Source: Bin94 sp965215535
Lineage (GTDB): Bacteria > Gemmatimonadota > Gemmatimonadetes > Longimicrobiales > Gaopeijiaceae
Length of the DNA: 64,000 bases
Assembly (NCBI GenBank): GCA_965215535.1
Contig: OZ244063.1
Location: forward strand, 1,860,001 to 1,924,000
Direction: 5' to 3'
Shown here: positions 1 through 8,571 of the stretch, piece by piece
Numbering within the stretch: position 1 is the first letter of the stretch
How the letters are laid out: every line of letters starts with the position of its first letter
The notes under the pieces: model-generated
Database searches by the model: none
Told to the model about the DNA's origin: nothing
Seen by the model: the letters and a program-made list of their open reading frames with translations, nothing else
Translations under genes and position numbers: made by a program

Positions 1-263
1 CGATCCACCCACAGCCACGCCCAAAGGCCCGCTGGACACGAATGCGACCATCCATCTAAGGATGGCGCGCGCAGCCGGATGGGGCAAGTGTCACATCCAG
101 GCATATCCAGCCATTGCCGTGCCCGCGCGCGCATGCTACCCTCCATGGGGTCGGCGAGGCGTGCGTACCTCCGGCTCCCGCGCCGAATCAATTCCTCCCT
201 CCGGGGCAGGTTCCCTCTCGGCCTGCACCCTCGCCCCGCGTTCCCTATCAGCCCTGCCCGCTC
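1..263. other. No gene recognised at the left edge
   Basis: No convincing reading frame is seen here. The frame of the next gene is open back to position 114, but the residues before 264 are rich in Pro, Ala and Arg and look like GC-driven open frame rather than protein. A short inverted repeat (CCATCC at 48-53, GGATGG at 60-65, 6-base loop) could be the end of a transcript from outside the window, but no T-run follows it. Confidence 0.5.
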
Positions 264-872
264 ATGGATACAGACCGAACGCCACCTGGCTCCTCACCGA
301 CCACCCGGCGCCGCACCCCTCCGGATGATGCAGCCCGCCTGCGCCCATCTGCACCGTGGCGTGCCGCCCTGCGCCCGGCCATCGCCCTGCTTGCGCTCTT
401 CGCGCACGCCTGCATTCCCTCCGAAGAGGGGAATCTGCAGCCCGGCGATCCCGCGCCCGACCTCACCACGGCCTCGCTCGCAGACCGGTCGCCCATCGCC
501 CTGACCGACTACAATGGCAACGTTCTTCTGGTCAACCTCTGGGCCACCTGGTGCCATCCCTGTCGCACCGAGACGCCCTATATCCAGTCGCTCTACGAAC
601 GCTACCACGATCAGGGTTTGCGCGTTTTGGGAATTTCGGTCGATATGGCGGCCGATTCGGTGATTGTCGCAGAGTTTATCCACGAAATGGGGGTGGAGTA
701 CGACATCGCGCTCGACCCCGACGGCTGGTCGGAAGACGCCTTTCGCGCCCGCGGCCTCCCCACCTCGGTCGTCCTTGACCGCGACAGCCGGATCGCCTTC
801 AGTTGGATCGGGCCGATTCCAGAAGACGACCCCACCTTCGAGGAAGGGCTGGAGAGGGTGTTGATGCGGTAG
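264..872 (+). CDS. TlpA/ResA-like thioredoxin-fold lipoprotein
   Basis: A 202-residue exported thiol-disulfide protein. Residues 33-50 are a hydrophobic segment ending in a lipobox (FAHAC), so Cys50 is the likely lipidated residue. An AhpC/TSA-Redoxin fold follows, with the active-site motif WCHPC (Cys97 and Cys100) and a cis-proline loop (GLPTS). Proteins of this family reduce disulfides outside the cytoplasmic membrane, often during cytochrome c maturation, which would suit the heme-rich neighbourhood; that link is inference. The frame is open from 114, but the ATG at 264 is preferred because it gives a reasonable, though long and Arg-rich, signal region. No clear ribosome-binding site precedes it, so the start is uncertain. 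Confidence 0.85.
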   Translation: MDTDRTPPGSSPTTRRRTPPDDAARLRPSAPWRAALRPAIALLALFAHACIPSEEGNLQPGDPAPDLTTASLADRSPIALTDYNGNVLLVNLWATWCHPCRTETPYIQSLYERYHDQGLRVLGISVDMAADSVIVAEFIHEMGVEYDIALDPDGWSEDAFRARGLPTSVVLDRDSRIAFSWIGPIPEDDPTFEEGLERVLMR

Positions 873-877
873 GGGGG

Positions 878-3751
878 TCAATCCCGTATGGCGTGGGCCG
901 CCCGGATGACTGCCTGCACAACCGCGCCCCGTCCTGCGCCCCAACAGAACCGCCAGGGCCTGTCTCCGGGCCAGCACTGGCGTACCTGTTCCCCCAGAAT
1001 GGTCGGAATGAAGCGCATAATGACCAGCGCATCGTGCGTAGGCATCGCCCGTTGGATGTTTTCGAGCGTTCTCCGCCAATTGGGCTCCCAGCCGGTCTGG
1101 ATGGAACGAACCAGAATGTGGGGATGACGTTCCTGAATCTGACGCTGAACGGCATCCGCGGCCCTGGCTTGAGGTTCGGCCCCGCCCACCACAAGAACGC
1201 GAATCTTCTTCCTTGCCAATTCGGAGTGTCCAACGTCGGAATCGGATGATTCCCTGGTGGCGAGTCCCCGCTCGTATCTCTCCACAGCGACACTCAAGGA
1301 CGGGTCCATCGCACAAATTTCCTTCAGGCGCTCCAGAATTCCACGCGCATCGTGAAGGGCCTCGGGCGTTGCCCTGGCCAGGCACTGGTGAAAGAGCGGA
1401 TCCAGTACATTCGCCGCGTCGCCGTATTGTTTCTGTGCTTCATGACAGCGCGCCCGCGCAACCGCAGCGTCGTCCTCCGACCATATCGGATCAAAGTTGT
1501 CGGGATCGCCAAGGAGCTTGACAAACTCGGACATGCCCGCGCCCTCATGCGCCAGAACTTCCAGACCGTGCAGCGATTCCAAAGCCCGTTCCCGAAGATC
1601 GCTCCCGGGGACATTGTGGTATTGCGCCATGAAGCCCCGCAGCGCCAGGCGATAGTCACGCGCCCGCTTACTGCCTGCGTACTGTTCATCGGCGCCTCGT
1701 GCAAAGAGACGCTCGGCGAGAATGGGAACCGTGGTCAGCGCCTTCTCCGAGTTGGCCAGCTCGTCCAGCGCTTCCGCATCGTCGGACTCCAGGAGCGCCT
1801 CGGCGAGGTTGATCAGATCGTCGCGGTGGGCTTCCTCAAATGCAGCGACCAGGTCGCCTGTAAAGGGCAGGGGGAAGGGTTCGCCGGCCCTGATCGCCTC
1901 TACAATGATATTGGCGGAATGACTGAGCTTGCGAAGCAAAATGGCCCGGGAAATGCCAAAATAGAGCGCCGTTCGCTGCTGTAACTTGCCTGAATAGGCC
2001 CGGTGTTTCTGCGAAAAGTGACGCCGGGCCGATTCCAGGTGTCCTTCGGCCTTATCCTCCTGCCGTCCCAGCGCCAACACGCCAAGGCAGAAATCGCCAT
2101 GGGCGGAATATTCGGTATCGAACTCCGAAGATTTGCGAAAGTGGGGCGCTCCCTTATCGAGACGGGCAAGGATGCGCTCCATATCGTTGGATCGCCGGGG
2201 CAGAAAGACCTCTTCCAGCTCGCTGAACTGCCCCTGAATAAGCCCCAGGTCGGCATACAGCATCGCCCTGATATTGTGATCCCGCTCGTGCTCCAGAATA
2301 TCTTCCAGATTTTTTTGTGCAAGCACATGATCGCCCTCCTGACGCAGACAGTGCGCCATGCGGCGGTGGGCATCGAGATATAAACGTTCGAGCTTGCGAT
2401 CGCCCGACGCTTCATGCGCGGGGTCCACCCGGGTGAGCAGCGCGAGAATCGGCCGGGCCCGGTGGGATTCCCCCGCACGCAACAGCCGGGTTGCCGCAGC
2501 GAGCATGAAATCGAAGAGCTCCACCGAATCCTTCACTGCGCGCAGCTCGACGAATTTTGCTATTTCGTCGGTGTTCCCGGTCTTGTGCAACGCCTTTACA
2601 ATATGCAACACTGCCTCGAAGGAGGCGCCGTCGGCACCATCGCCCAGACCCCGAACGATCGACTGGGCATGAAATCCTTGTACAATGTCCGACCACCGGG
2701 AACCGCGGGCCCATCCATGTATGGCGCCGGTCCAGTACCAGCGAAGCCCCTCCCGGGAATCGGCCGGTGGGTCGGCGGCGATGGATCGATTCAGCACCAC
2801 ATCGCGAAACCCGGCATGAAAGAAGGATTGGTGACGGCGGGCGGTCAGGTGAACCAGCTCGTCCACGGCGTCATCGAGTTCATCTTCGGAGAATGCATCC
2901 GCAACATTGCGCGCAACATCGATTGCGGCCCGCTTCAGCAGACGGTCCAGGGTTGTGAAGGAACGCAGCCGCGAGGGATCGCTCCCGACCGCAGGCTGGG
3001 AGTCGTCACCCGGATGAAGTGCGTCCTCTTCGTCTTCGTCGGGGTGAGCCGGGATCGTCGTCGGCGCTGGACGGTCCGGCTCGACCTCGGGCTTGTCGGT
3101 GTTGATCGGTTGCGACCCCGCCGGCAATTCCGCTTCTGCGCCAGTGGCTGGAGCTACAGATACACGCCCGGATACATCGCCATCGACGACCGGCGGTTCG
3201 ACCACAGGCGTGTCCACGCTTTTTCCCTCGAACACACTGCGAAGCCACGCAACACCCTCTTCGCCCGCCGGGGAACCAACCATGTAGAGATAGAGAAGGT
3301 AAATCCCCGTACGCCGCGGCCCATGGCTTTCGTACATTGCCTGAACGGCAGCATGTACGGTGGCGCGATCAGCAGCGATATTGCCGTATTCCTCTACCTG
3401 GCCTTCGGTATGTGCAACGCCCAGGGCATCCAGAAAGGATGCGATCATGGGCAGGCGGCCCGCATTGTGAAGTCCGTCGAGCAGCGCCCGCGCAGTGTTT
3501 GAATCCCGGACAGCGACTGTCTGCATTGTGACAGCAATTTTGTCCGGCGACCACTTGGCGACCGTCGCCGGGCGAAAGTTGCGTCCCTCTGCAACCGCCC
3601 TGCGCACGCGATCGCCGGCTCTGCCATTCAGGCAAGCGCGCGTCGCCGTAGCCTTCTCGGTGGGTGTCAGTGCATTCCAGATCCCGATGGGGCGCGGAGC
3701 GCGGGAACTGGCAATCAGGCGATGAAGGCGTTGGCTCCCCATGACAGGCAT
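878..3751 (-). CDS. Large repeat protein with C-terminal Rossmann-like domain, unknown function
   Basis: A 957-residue soluble protein that I do not recognise as a whole. Residues 1-185 are helical. Residues about 190-260 are a Pro/Asp/Glu-rich linker. From about 260 to 840 the sequence is helical with TPR-like character (repeated A/L/Y helix pairs, for example around RRMAHCLRQEGDHVLAQ). Residues 848-957 begin with a beta strand and glycine turn (IRVLVVGG) and resemble small Rossmann-type domains such as DUF2325; that match is from memory and weak. No signal peptide or membrane segment is seen. The ATG at 3751 lies 4 bases after the stop of the last small oxidase gene, so co-transcription with the cytochrome oxidase operon is possible. 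By eye it is less GC-rich than the oxidase genes, which would fit a later arrival. Confidence 0.7.
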   Translation of the reverse strand: MPVMGSQRLHRLIASSRAPRPIGIWNALTPTEKATATRACLNGRAGDRVRRAVAEGRNFRPATVAKWSPDKIAVTMQTVAVRDSNTARALLDGLHNAGRLPMIASFLDALGVAHTEGQVEEYGNIAADRATVHAAVQAMYESHGPRRTGIYLLYLYMVGSPAGEEGVAWLRSVFEGKSVDTPVVEPPVVDGDVSGRVSVAPATGAEAELPAGSQPINTDKPEVEPDRPAPTTIPAHPDEDEEDALHPGDDSQPAVGSDPSRLRSFTTLDRLLKRAAIDVARNVADAFSEDELDDAVDELVHLTARRHQSFFHAGFRDVVLNRSIAADPPADSREGLRWYWTGAIHGWARGSRWSDIVQGFHAQSIVRGLGDGADGASFEAVLHIVKALHKTGNTDEIAKFVELRAVKDSVELFDFMLAAATRLLRAGESHRARPILALLTRVDPAHEASGDRKLERLYLDAHRRMAHCLRQEGDHVLAQKNLEDILEHERDHNIRAMLYADLGLIQGQFSELEEVFLPRRSNDMERILARLDKGAPHFRKSSEFDTEYSAHGDFCLGVLALGRQEDKAEGHLESARRHFSQKHRAYSGKLQQRTALYFGISRAILLRKLSHSANIIVEAIRAGEPFPLPFTGDLVAAFEEAHRDDLINLAEALLESDDAEALDELANSEKALTTVPILAERLFARGADEQYAGSKRARDYRLALRGFMAQYHNVPGSDLRERALESLHGLEVLAHEGAGMSEFVKLLGDPDNFDPIWSEDDAAVARARCHEAQKQYGDAANVLDPLFHQCLARATPEALHDARGILERLKEICAMDPSLSVAVERYERGLATRESSDSDVGHSELARKKIRVLVVGGAEPQARAADAVQRQIQERHPHILVRSIQTGWEPNWRRTLENIQRAMPTHDALVIMRFIPTILGEQVRQCWPGDRPWRFCWGAGRGAVVQAVIRAAHAIRD

Positions 3752-3755
3752 GGGA

Positions 3756-4034
3756 TCAGGGTTCGTTCTGCGGGATTTCCATTCCGGGCTCTGCGGTATC
3801 CACCCTTCCCTCGCCCCGCGCCCGCTTTCGCAGCCATGCGCCCGTGCCGATCACCAGCCCGAAGGGCAACAGGGTGAGCAGGCCCGCTGTTGCGAGAAAA
3901 GCCATGCGGGCTTCGTCGTCGCGATCGAAGCAGACGGGGCAGGCGTAGGCCGGTTCGGCGAAGAGTGCCGTGCCGAAGAGGGCGAGTGCGGCCAGGGCGG
4001 CAACGGCTCCCCAGCGATTCATGGTTCGATTCAT
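3756..4034 (-). CDS. Small membrane protein with CPVC motif, oxidase-operon associated
   Basis: A 92-residue protein. An N-terminal signal or membrane segment (about residues 9-27) is followed by the motif ACPVCFD (CxxC), a second hydrophobic segment (about 44-68) and a basic, then acidic, tail. The start is ATG 4034; an in-frame ATG at 4022 is also possible. It sits 32 bases after the second Cox3-like gene and is probably the last small member of the oxidase operon. A CxxC facing the periplasm next to oxidase genes could bind metal or take part in CuA or heme assembly, but nothing in the sequence proves this. Confidence 0.75.
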   Translation of the reverse strand: MNRTMNRWGAVAALAALALFGTALFAEPAYACPVCFDRDDEARMAFLATAGLLTLLPFGLVIGTGAWLRKRARGEGRVDTAEPGMEIPQNEP

Positions 4035-4066
4035 GACAAAATCAACTCCCACTTTCACATTTGGAT

Positions 4067-4744
4067 TTAAAGATAGACCTGAACGTAGAGGAAGGGCCAG
4101 ACAAGAACCACAAAGTACCAGAAGAGCGCGACCGTAGAGATCGCCTCGCCGCTGAGCCGGTTGCGCAAAAGTTGTGCCAGCGCCCAGAGAAGCGCCCCAA
4201 TCGCGACGACTGCGTGCAGGGCGTGTGCGCCGATAATGGTGTAGAAGAGCGCGCCGTACGTCGATGATGTCAGGGTGAGGCCTTCGCGGATCAGCGCCAG
4301 CCACTCGACCCCCTGAAGTGCGACGAAGACCCCGCCGCACAGAGTGGCCAGCCCGAGCAGAAAGGCAACGCTGCCAGAGCGCACAGCGGTCGGATGTGCG
4401 GTGGCCGAGGTACGCGACCGGGGCGAGGTGTCCACACGCGGGCGCCGTGCCGCCAGAGCCCGCAGATACAACCGGTGCGCGACCAGAAGAACGATTCCAC
4501 TTGCTATCAGGGCCGCTGTGTTGACCGCAGTCTGCTCAACGGGAAGCCGGGGCTGATTGGGGGGCGGCCAGACGGAACCGATTGCGCGCGATTTGATAAT
4601 CACAAAGGCCGAGATAAAGCCCGCAAAGAGCATCACCTCGACAAAAACGAAAAGAATCATGCCCAGAACGCCATTCGACACCAGCTTTCGCCGCCGTTCG
4701 GGCCGGGGCCGGAAGGGCAGAACCGTCGCGTGCGTCGTCGTCAT
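4067..4744 (-). CDS. Cytochrome c oxidase subunit III (second copy, Cox3-like)
   Basis: A 225-residue integral membrane protein of the heme-copper oxidase subunit III family. About five membrane segments are visible, with typical Cox3 features: FVEVMLFAGF near the N-terminus, GALFYTIIGAHALHAVVAI in the middle, and WYFVVLVWPFLYVQVYL at the C-terminus. A variable Arg/Thr/Ser-rich loop lies around residues 98-120. It is shorter than the seven-helix form of classical subunit III. It is the second Cox3-like gene of the operon, separated from the first (5494-6063) by a subunit-IV-like gene. The ATG at 4744 is well supported. The two Cox3 proteins may occupy different positions in the complex or one may be accessory; this is inference. 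Confidence 0.9.
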   Translation of the reverse strand: MTTTHATVLPFRPRPERRRKLVSNGVLGMILFVFVEVMLFAGFISAFVIIKSRAIGSVWPPPNQPRLPVEQTAVNTAALIASGIVLLVAHRLYLRALAARRPRVDTSPRSRTSATAHPTAVRSGSVAFLLGLATLCGGVFVALQGVEWLALIREGLTLTSSTYGALFYTIIGAHALHAVVAIGALLWALAQLLRNRLSGEAISTVALFWYFVVLVWPFLYVQVYL

Positions 4745-4776
4745 GGGAGCATTCCCCGTATCGGCCGGTGCGCGAG

Positions 4777-5466
4777 TCAGTCGGCGATGAGGCCCTGGAG
4801 GCGCCGTGCTCCCGGAAGCCTCAACAACAGGCCAAGCATTGGTCCGGCCACGCGCCGCGCGATCGGCACCGTGCTCAGCGTCTCGAAGGCGAGCAGCAGA
4901 ATGCCCACCGAGAGGACAATGGCGGTCAGGTTGGTTCCGATCGCCACCAGCACCACAACCGACCAGAAGGCCGCATGCGTAAGATTGTAGCCGCCCGGCA
5001 GCAGGTTGTCGTTCGGCTTCGCATCCGGCACCAGTCCCGCATAGCTGACCGGAGCTCCTGCGGCGTCATGGTCTGTCGCTTCGGTATGGTCGCCCTCTTC
5101 GCCATACCCCTCGGGCGACGCGATTCCGCGTTCGATGGCCTCACGGGCGGCGACATTTTCCCAGTTGCGCCCCTCGTGGAGCTGTACATCGGGTGCGACG
5201 CCGGCCCAGAGCAGCGCCATCAACAGCACCGAAGCAGCCAAAAAGAGCTTGGGCACCACCCGCTCGATGGTGAGGTGCATAAAGTGCTTGATGACGAGCC
5301 AGGCCTTCACCACCGCGACCCCAAAGGCTGTGATCAGCGTCACGATGAGGATCTCGAAGGTGGGCCCGATGATGCTGACCGCCAGGAGAACCATCAGGAT
5401 CAGGTAGATGCGGACGTAGTGATTCGAGAAGAACCCGCCGCTGTCTGTCGTCGAGGAACCGGCCAC
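4777..5466 (-). CDS. Cytochrome c oxidase subunit IV-like membrane protein
   Basis: A 229-residue membrane protein starting at GTG 5466. The N-terminal about 100 residues carry three hydrophobic segments with the pattern of prokaryotic subunit IV (CtaF/Cox4-pro), including the stretch KAWLVIKHFMHL that is usual in that family. A polar, acidic loop (about residues 103-155) follows, then one or two more membrane segments and a basic end. It is about twice the length of ordinary subunit IV, so it appears to carry an added membrane domain. It lies between the two Cox3-like genes, 27-32 bases from each, clearly within the oxidase operon. Confidence 0.8.
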   Translation of the reverse strand: MAGSSTTDSGGFFSNHYVRIYLILMVLLAVSIIGPTFEILIVTLITAFGVAVVKAWLVIKHFMHLTIERVVPKLFLAASVLLMALLWAGVAPDVQLHEGRNWENVAAREAIERGIASPEGYGEEGDHTEATDHDAAGAPVSYAGLVPDAKPNDNLLPGGYNLTHAAFWSVVVLVAIGTNLTAIVLSVGILLLAFETLSTVPIARRVAGPMLGLLLRLPGARRLQGLIAD

Positions 5467-5493
5467 GTTGATTTCGCCTGTTTTTCGTACTCG

Positions 5494-6063
5494 CTATTTC
5501 GCGATGTAGAGCAAGGGGAAGAGGAAGATCCACACGATATCGACGAAGTGCCAGTAGATTCCAATCAGCTCGACACGGTGGAGTTCGCGGCCCCGGGCGG
5601 CGTCGCGCGCAACGAAGGCCATAATGATCGCGCCGGCAATCACATGAAAGGCATGCAGACCGGCGGCTGAATAGTAGAAGGCCCAGAAGCCATTCGAGGT
5701 AATGGTGTAGCCATGACTGATCTCGTACCACCACTCGTAGCTCTTGATGCCAAGAAAGGTTACGGCGCCCAGAATCGTGAAGCAGAGAAATCTCGCCGCC
5801 TTCCTGCCGTCTCCGCGCTCGGCGGCCTGGTGCGCGAGCACTGCGGTCAGGCTCGAGGTCAGCAGCACGGCCGTGTTGATGGCACCGATGTGCGGATTGG
5901 TCACCGCCGCCGCATCGGCCCACTCGGGGTGGCCGAGCCGAAACATGACATAGGCCGCCAGGAGCCCTCCGAAGATGACCACCTCCGATGCCAGAATCCA
6001 CCACACCGCCAGCTTGCCGGTGGCAATTCCGGTGGCGGACCGCGTGGTTGCAATCGGTTTCAA
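5494..6063 (-). CDS. ctaE: Cytochrome c oxidase subunit III (first copy)
   Basis: A 189-residue heme-copper oxidase subunit III with about five membrane segments and characteristic stretches (WWILASEVVIFGGLLAAY near the N-terminus, FYYSAAGLHAFHVIAG in the middle, YWHFVDIVWIFLFPLLY at the C-terminus). Subunit III stabilises the catalytic core and the proton uptake path in subunit I. The start is TTG 6063 (reads MKPIATT), 15 bases after the subunit I stop, so translation is probably coupled. The order II-I-III-IV is the usual one for bacterial aa3 oxidases; a further Cox3 downstream is unusual. Confidence 0.93.
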   Translation of the reverse strand: MKPIATTRSATGIATGKLAVWWILASEVVIFGGLLAAYVMFRLGHPEWADAAAVTNPHIGAINTAVLLTSSLTAVLAHQAAERGDGRKAARFLCFTILGAVTFLGIKSYEWWYEISHGYTITSNGFWAFYYSAAGLHAFHVIAGAIIMAFVARDAARGRELHRVELIGIYWHFVDIVWIFLFPLLYIAK

Positions 6064-6078
6064 CTGGATTTCCCCCGC

Positions 6079-7797
6079 CTATTTGGGTTCATTCTGCGGC
6101 CAGTAATCCTTCTCCCGGCCGGGGACGCTGTACTCGTAGGGGCCACGGTATACAACCGGCATCCTGTCCGGGTGCCAGTTTCCATGCGGCGGCGGCGATT
6201 CGGTCGTCCATTCGAGCGAGTTCGCCTTCCAGGGATTTTTCGGCGCCTTTGCGCCCGCGCGCCACGACCGAATGCAGTTGTAGAAGAAAATGAGCTGGGC
6301 CACGAGCATCACCAGCAGGGCGACCGTTGCAACGACCCGCATCGACTGGAAACCGTCGCCTGCAAGCTGCGGAAAATGCTGATAGTTGTAGATGCGGCGG
6401 TGCTGTCCACCCATTCCGAGCACAAAGAGCGGAATGAAGATGAAGTTGAAGGGAATAATGGTCAGCCAGAAGTGCCACTTGCCCATTCGTTCGCTCATCA
6501 TCTTGCCGAACATCTTCGGGAACCAGTAGGTGAAGGCGGCAAAGGTGCCAATAATTGCGATCGGGAAGAAGGTGTAGTGGAAGTGCGCCAGAACGAAATA
6601 GGTATCATGGAAGTAAATATCCGCCCCCGCCGCGCCCAGGAAGATTCCGGTCACGCCCCCGATCAGGAATTCGGCAACGAAGGCGAGCGCCCAGAGCATC
6701 GGCGTGGAGAGGGTGATCGAACCCCGGTACAGGGTGGCAATATAGATAAAGCAGAGTTCGGCAATGGGTACTGAAATCAAGAGGGTTGTGACCGTAAAGA
6801 TATTGGCCATGCGGGGATCGATTCCCGCAACGAACTGATGGTGAGCCCAGACGAAGAAGCTCAAAACGCCGGTTGCCACCACCGTAAAGATCACCGTGCG
6901 ATAGGCAAAGACCTTCTTGCGTGCAAATGTTGTGATAATTTCAATCACAACTCCCATCGCCGGCAGGAGCACCACATACACCTCGGGGTGTCCGAAGAAC
7001 CAGAAGAGGTGCTGCCAGAGGATCGGGTCGCCGCCGGTCGCCGGATTGAAGAATCCCGTCCCCAGAGTCTGATCGAAGAGCAGCATGATCGCCCCGGCCA
7101 GAAGAGGTCCGACCGAGAGCATGAAGAGAATGCTCGCCACAACGATCATCCACACCACGATCGGAACGTCGAAGGCACGCATTCCGGGCGCGCGCGAGTT
7201 CATGAGGGTGGTAATGAAGTTGATTCCGCCCAGAAGGAAGGCCACAAACTCCAACCCGACCCCAATGAGCCAGAGCGTACTCCCCAATGGCGTCAGGTTG
7301 TAGGTGGAGTCGGCCGAAAGCGGGGGGTAGGCGGTCCAGGCGCCCGCGAACCCTCCTCCCTCCACGACCAGCGAGGCCAGAATGACGATCGTGCTGATGA
7401 AAAAGATCTGGAAGGAGAGCCGATTGATCTTCGGAAAGACCATGTCGTCGGCGCCCACCATGAGCGGAATCAGATAGTTCCCGAAGGCGGCGATCAGCAC
7501 CGGCATCGCCACCCAGAAGATCATGATCGTGCCGTGATTCGTGACCAGCGCATTGTATTCGCCCGGCGACACGCCCCCGAAGCCCGGCACATTGATGCCC
7601 GGAAAAGCGAGCTGCATCCGGAAGACATAGGCCATGAAACCGCCGATGATCGCCATGAACATGCCTGTGAACATGTACTGCATGGCGATGATCTTGTGAT
7701 CGGTGGACCACACGTACTTGAGCCACCCCTGCGGACCATGATCGGCATGGTCGTGGGGTGCGCGTTCGTGGGTCAGATCGACCGCAGGCTCAGACAT
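6079..7797 (-). CDS. ctaD: Cytochrome c oxidase subunit I
   Basis: A 572-residue catalytic subunit of an aa3-type heme-copper oxidase, about 12 membrane helices. Heme and copper ligands are present: His88, His270 (GHPEVY, with the cross-linking Tyr274), His319-His320 and the HFHY pair His405/His407. D-channel residues are intact by eye: Asn107, Asp118, Asn125, and Glu272 of GHPEV, which places it with the A1-type enzymes. The K-channel lysine expected seven residues before the IATLY stretch is not there: the aligned position is Leu348, with Glu347 next to it (see findings). The ATG at 7797 is clear. It lies between subunits II and III in the operon. The product reduces oxygen to water and pumps protons across the cytoplasmic membrane. 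Confidence 0.97.
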   Translation of the reverse strand: MSEPAVDLTHERAPHDHADHGPQGWLKYVWSTDHKIIAMQYMFTGMFMAIIGGFMAYVFRMQLAFPGINVPGFGGVSPGEYNALVTNHGTIMIFWVAMPVLIAAFGNYLIPLMVGADDMVFPKINRLSFQIFFISTIVILASLVVEGGGFAGAWTAYPPLSADSTYNLTPLGSTLWLIGVGLEFVAFLLGGINFITTLMNSRAPGMRAFDVPIVVWMIVVASILFMLSVGPLLAGAIMLLFDQTLGTGFFNPATGGDPILWQHLFWFFGHPEVYVVLLPAMGVVIEIITTFARKKVFAYRTVIFTVVATGVLSFFVWAHHQFVAGIDPRMANIFTVTTLLISVPIAELCFIYIATLYRGSITLSTPMLWALAFVAEFLIGGVTGIFLGAAGADIYFHDTYFVLAHFHYTFFPIAIIGTFAAFTYWFPKMFGKMMSERMGKWHFWLTIIPFNFIFIPLFVLGMGGQHRRIYNYQHFPQLAGDGFQSMRVVATVALLVMLVAQLIFFYNCIRSWRAGAKAPKNPWKANSLEWTTESPPPHGNWHPDRMPVVYRGPYEYSVPGREKDYWPQNEPK

Positions 7798-7827
7798 CGT
7801 TTTCTCTCGGTCCTGTCTCGGAAGTCG

Positions 7828-8571
7828 CTACTGGACACCGGGTGTGGGTGCGGTGGATGGGGTGGCCGCCAGAGGTGTGTTGGCCGCAATCCAGGCTGCG
7901 TGGGTCTCGGCGTCCTCGACCTGGACCCGGGCCGCCATGACACCGTGTCCGAAGCCGCAGATCTCGGTGCACTGGACATCGAACTCGCCCACCCGGGTCG
8001 GCTGGAACCAGCCGGTAATGCTGCGGCCCGGAATTGCGTCCTGCTTGATGCGCCAGACCGGCACGGAAAAGCTGTGGAGCACGTCCTTCGATTCCAGAAT
8101 GAAGTGATGCAGCCGGTTGTTCTCCACATGCAGATCATCGACGGTGAAGATGTCGTCGGGGGTGTCGAGTTCGCCGTCGGCGCCGGGGTGCTGGAAGGTC
8201 CAGGCCCACTGCTGGCCGGTCACGCGAATCACGGCGTCGGGGTTCTCCGGAAGATTCATCTTGACATCCATCCAGACCCGGAAGGACACAACGATAATGA
8301 GTACGTCGAAGGCCAGCACGCAGAGGTGCGGAATGGTAATCCAGCGCTTGAGGTGCTTCTCCTTGCCGGTAATGTAGTCCGCCCTCTGTCCGGGCCGGGC
8401 CCGATATTTGAGGATGAAGCGGAAGAAGATGTACTGGGCGGCGAGGAACCAGAATCCCACCACGAAGAGGACGAGCGCGATAAGTCCGTCGATCTCGGCC
8501 GCATAGGAGGAACCGACCTCGATCAGGGGCTCGAACCACTCGGCGCGGAACAGCTCGAAGAATTCGTTCAT
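7828..8571 (-). CDS. ctaC: Cytochrome c oxidase subunit II
   Basis: A 247-residue CuA-bearing subunit. Two N-terminal membrane helices (roughly residues 26-50 and 85-105) are followed by a periplasmic cupredoxin domain. The CuA ligands are visible: His in DVLHSFSV and the cluster CTEICGFGHGVM (Cys, Cys, His, Met). There is no fused cytochrome c domain, so electrons must come from a separate cytochrome c, perhaps the triheme lipoprotein at 8759-9790. Its ATG (8571) overlaps the stop of the small upstream membrane gene by 4 bases. The C-terminal about 20 residues are a Thr/Pro/Ala-rich tail. Confidence 0.96.
   Translation of the reverse strand: MNEFFELFRAEWFEPLIEVGSSYAAEIDGLIALVLFVVGFWFLAAQYIFFRFILKYRARPGQRADYITGKEKHLKRWITIPHLCVLAFDVLIIVVSFRVWMDVKMNLPENPDAVIRVTGQQWAWTFQHPGADGELDTPDDIFTVDDLHVENNRLHHFILESKDVLHSFSVPVWRIKQDAIPGRSITGWFQPTRVGEFDVQCTEICGFGHGVMAARVQVEDAETHAAWIAANTPLAATPSTAPTPGVQ

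Noticed and set aside
294..1385. A 363-codon minus-strand frame crossing the first two genes
   Set aside because: It spans the TlpA-like gene and the intergenic part and its translation is Arg/Gly-rich without domains.
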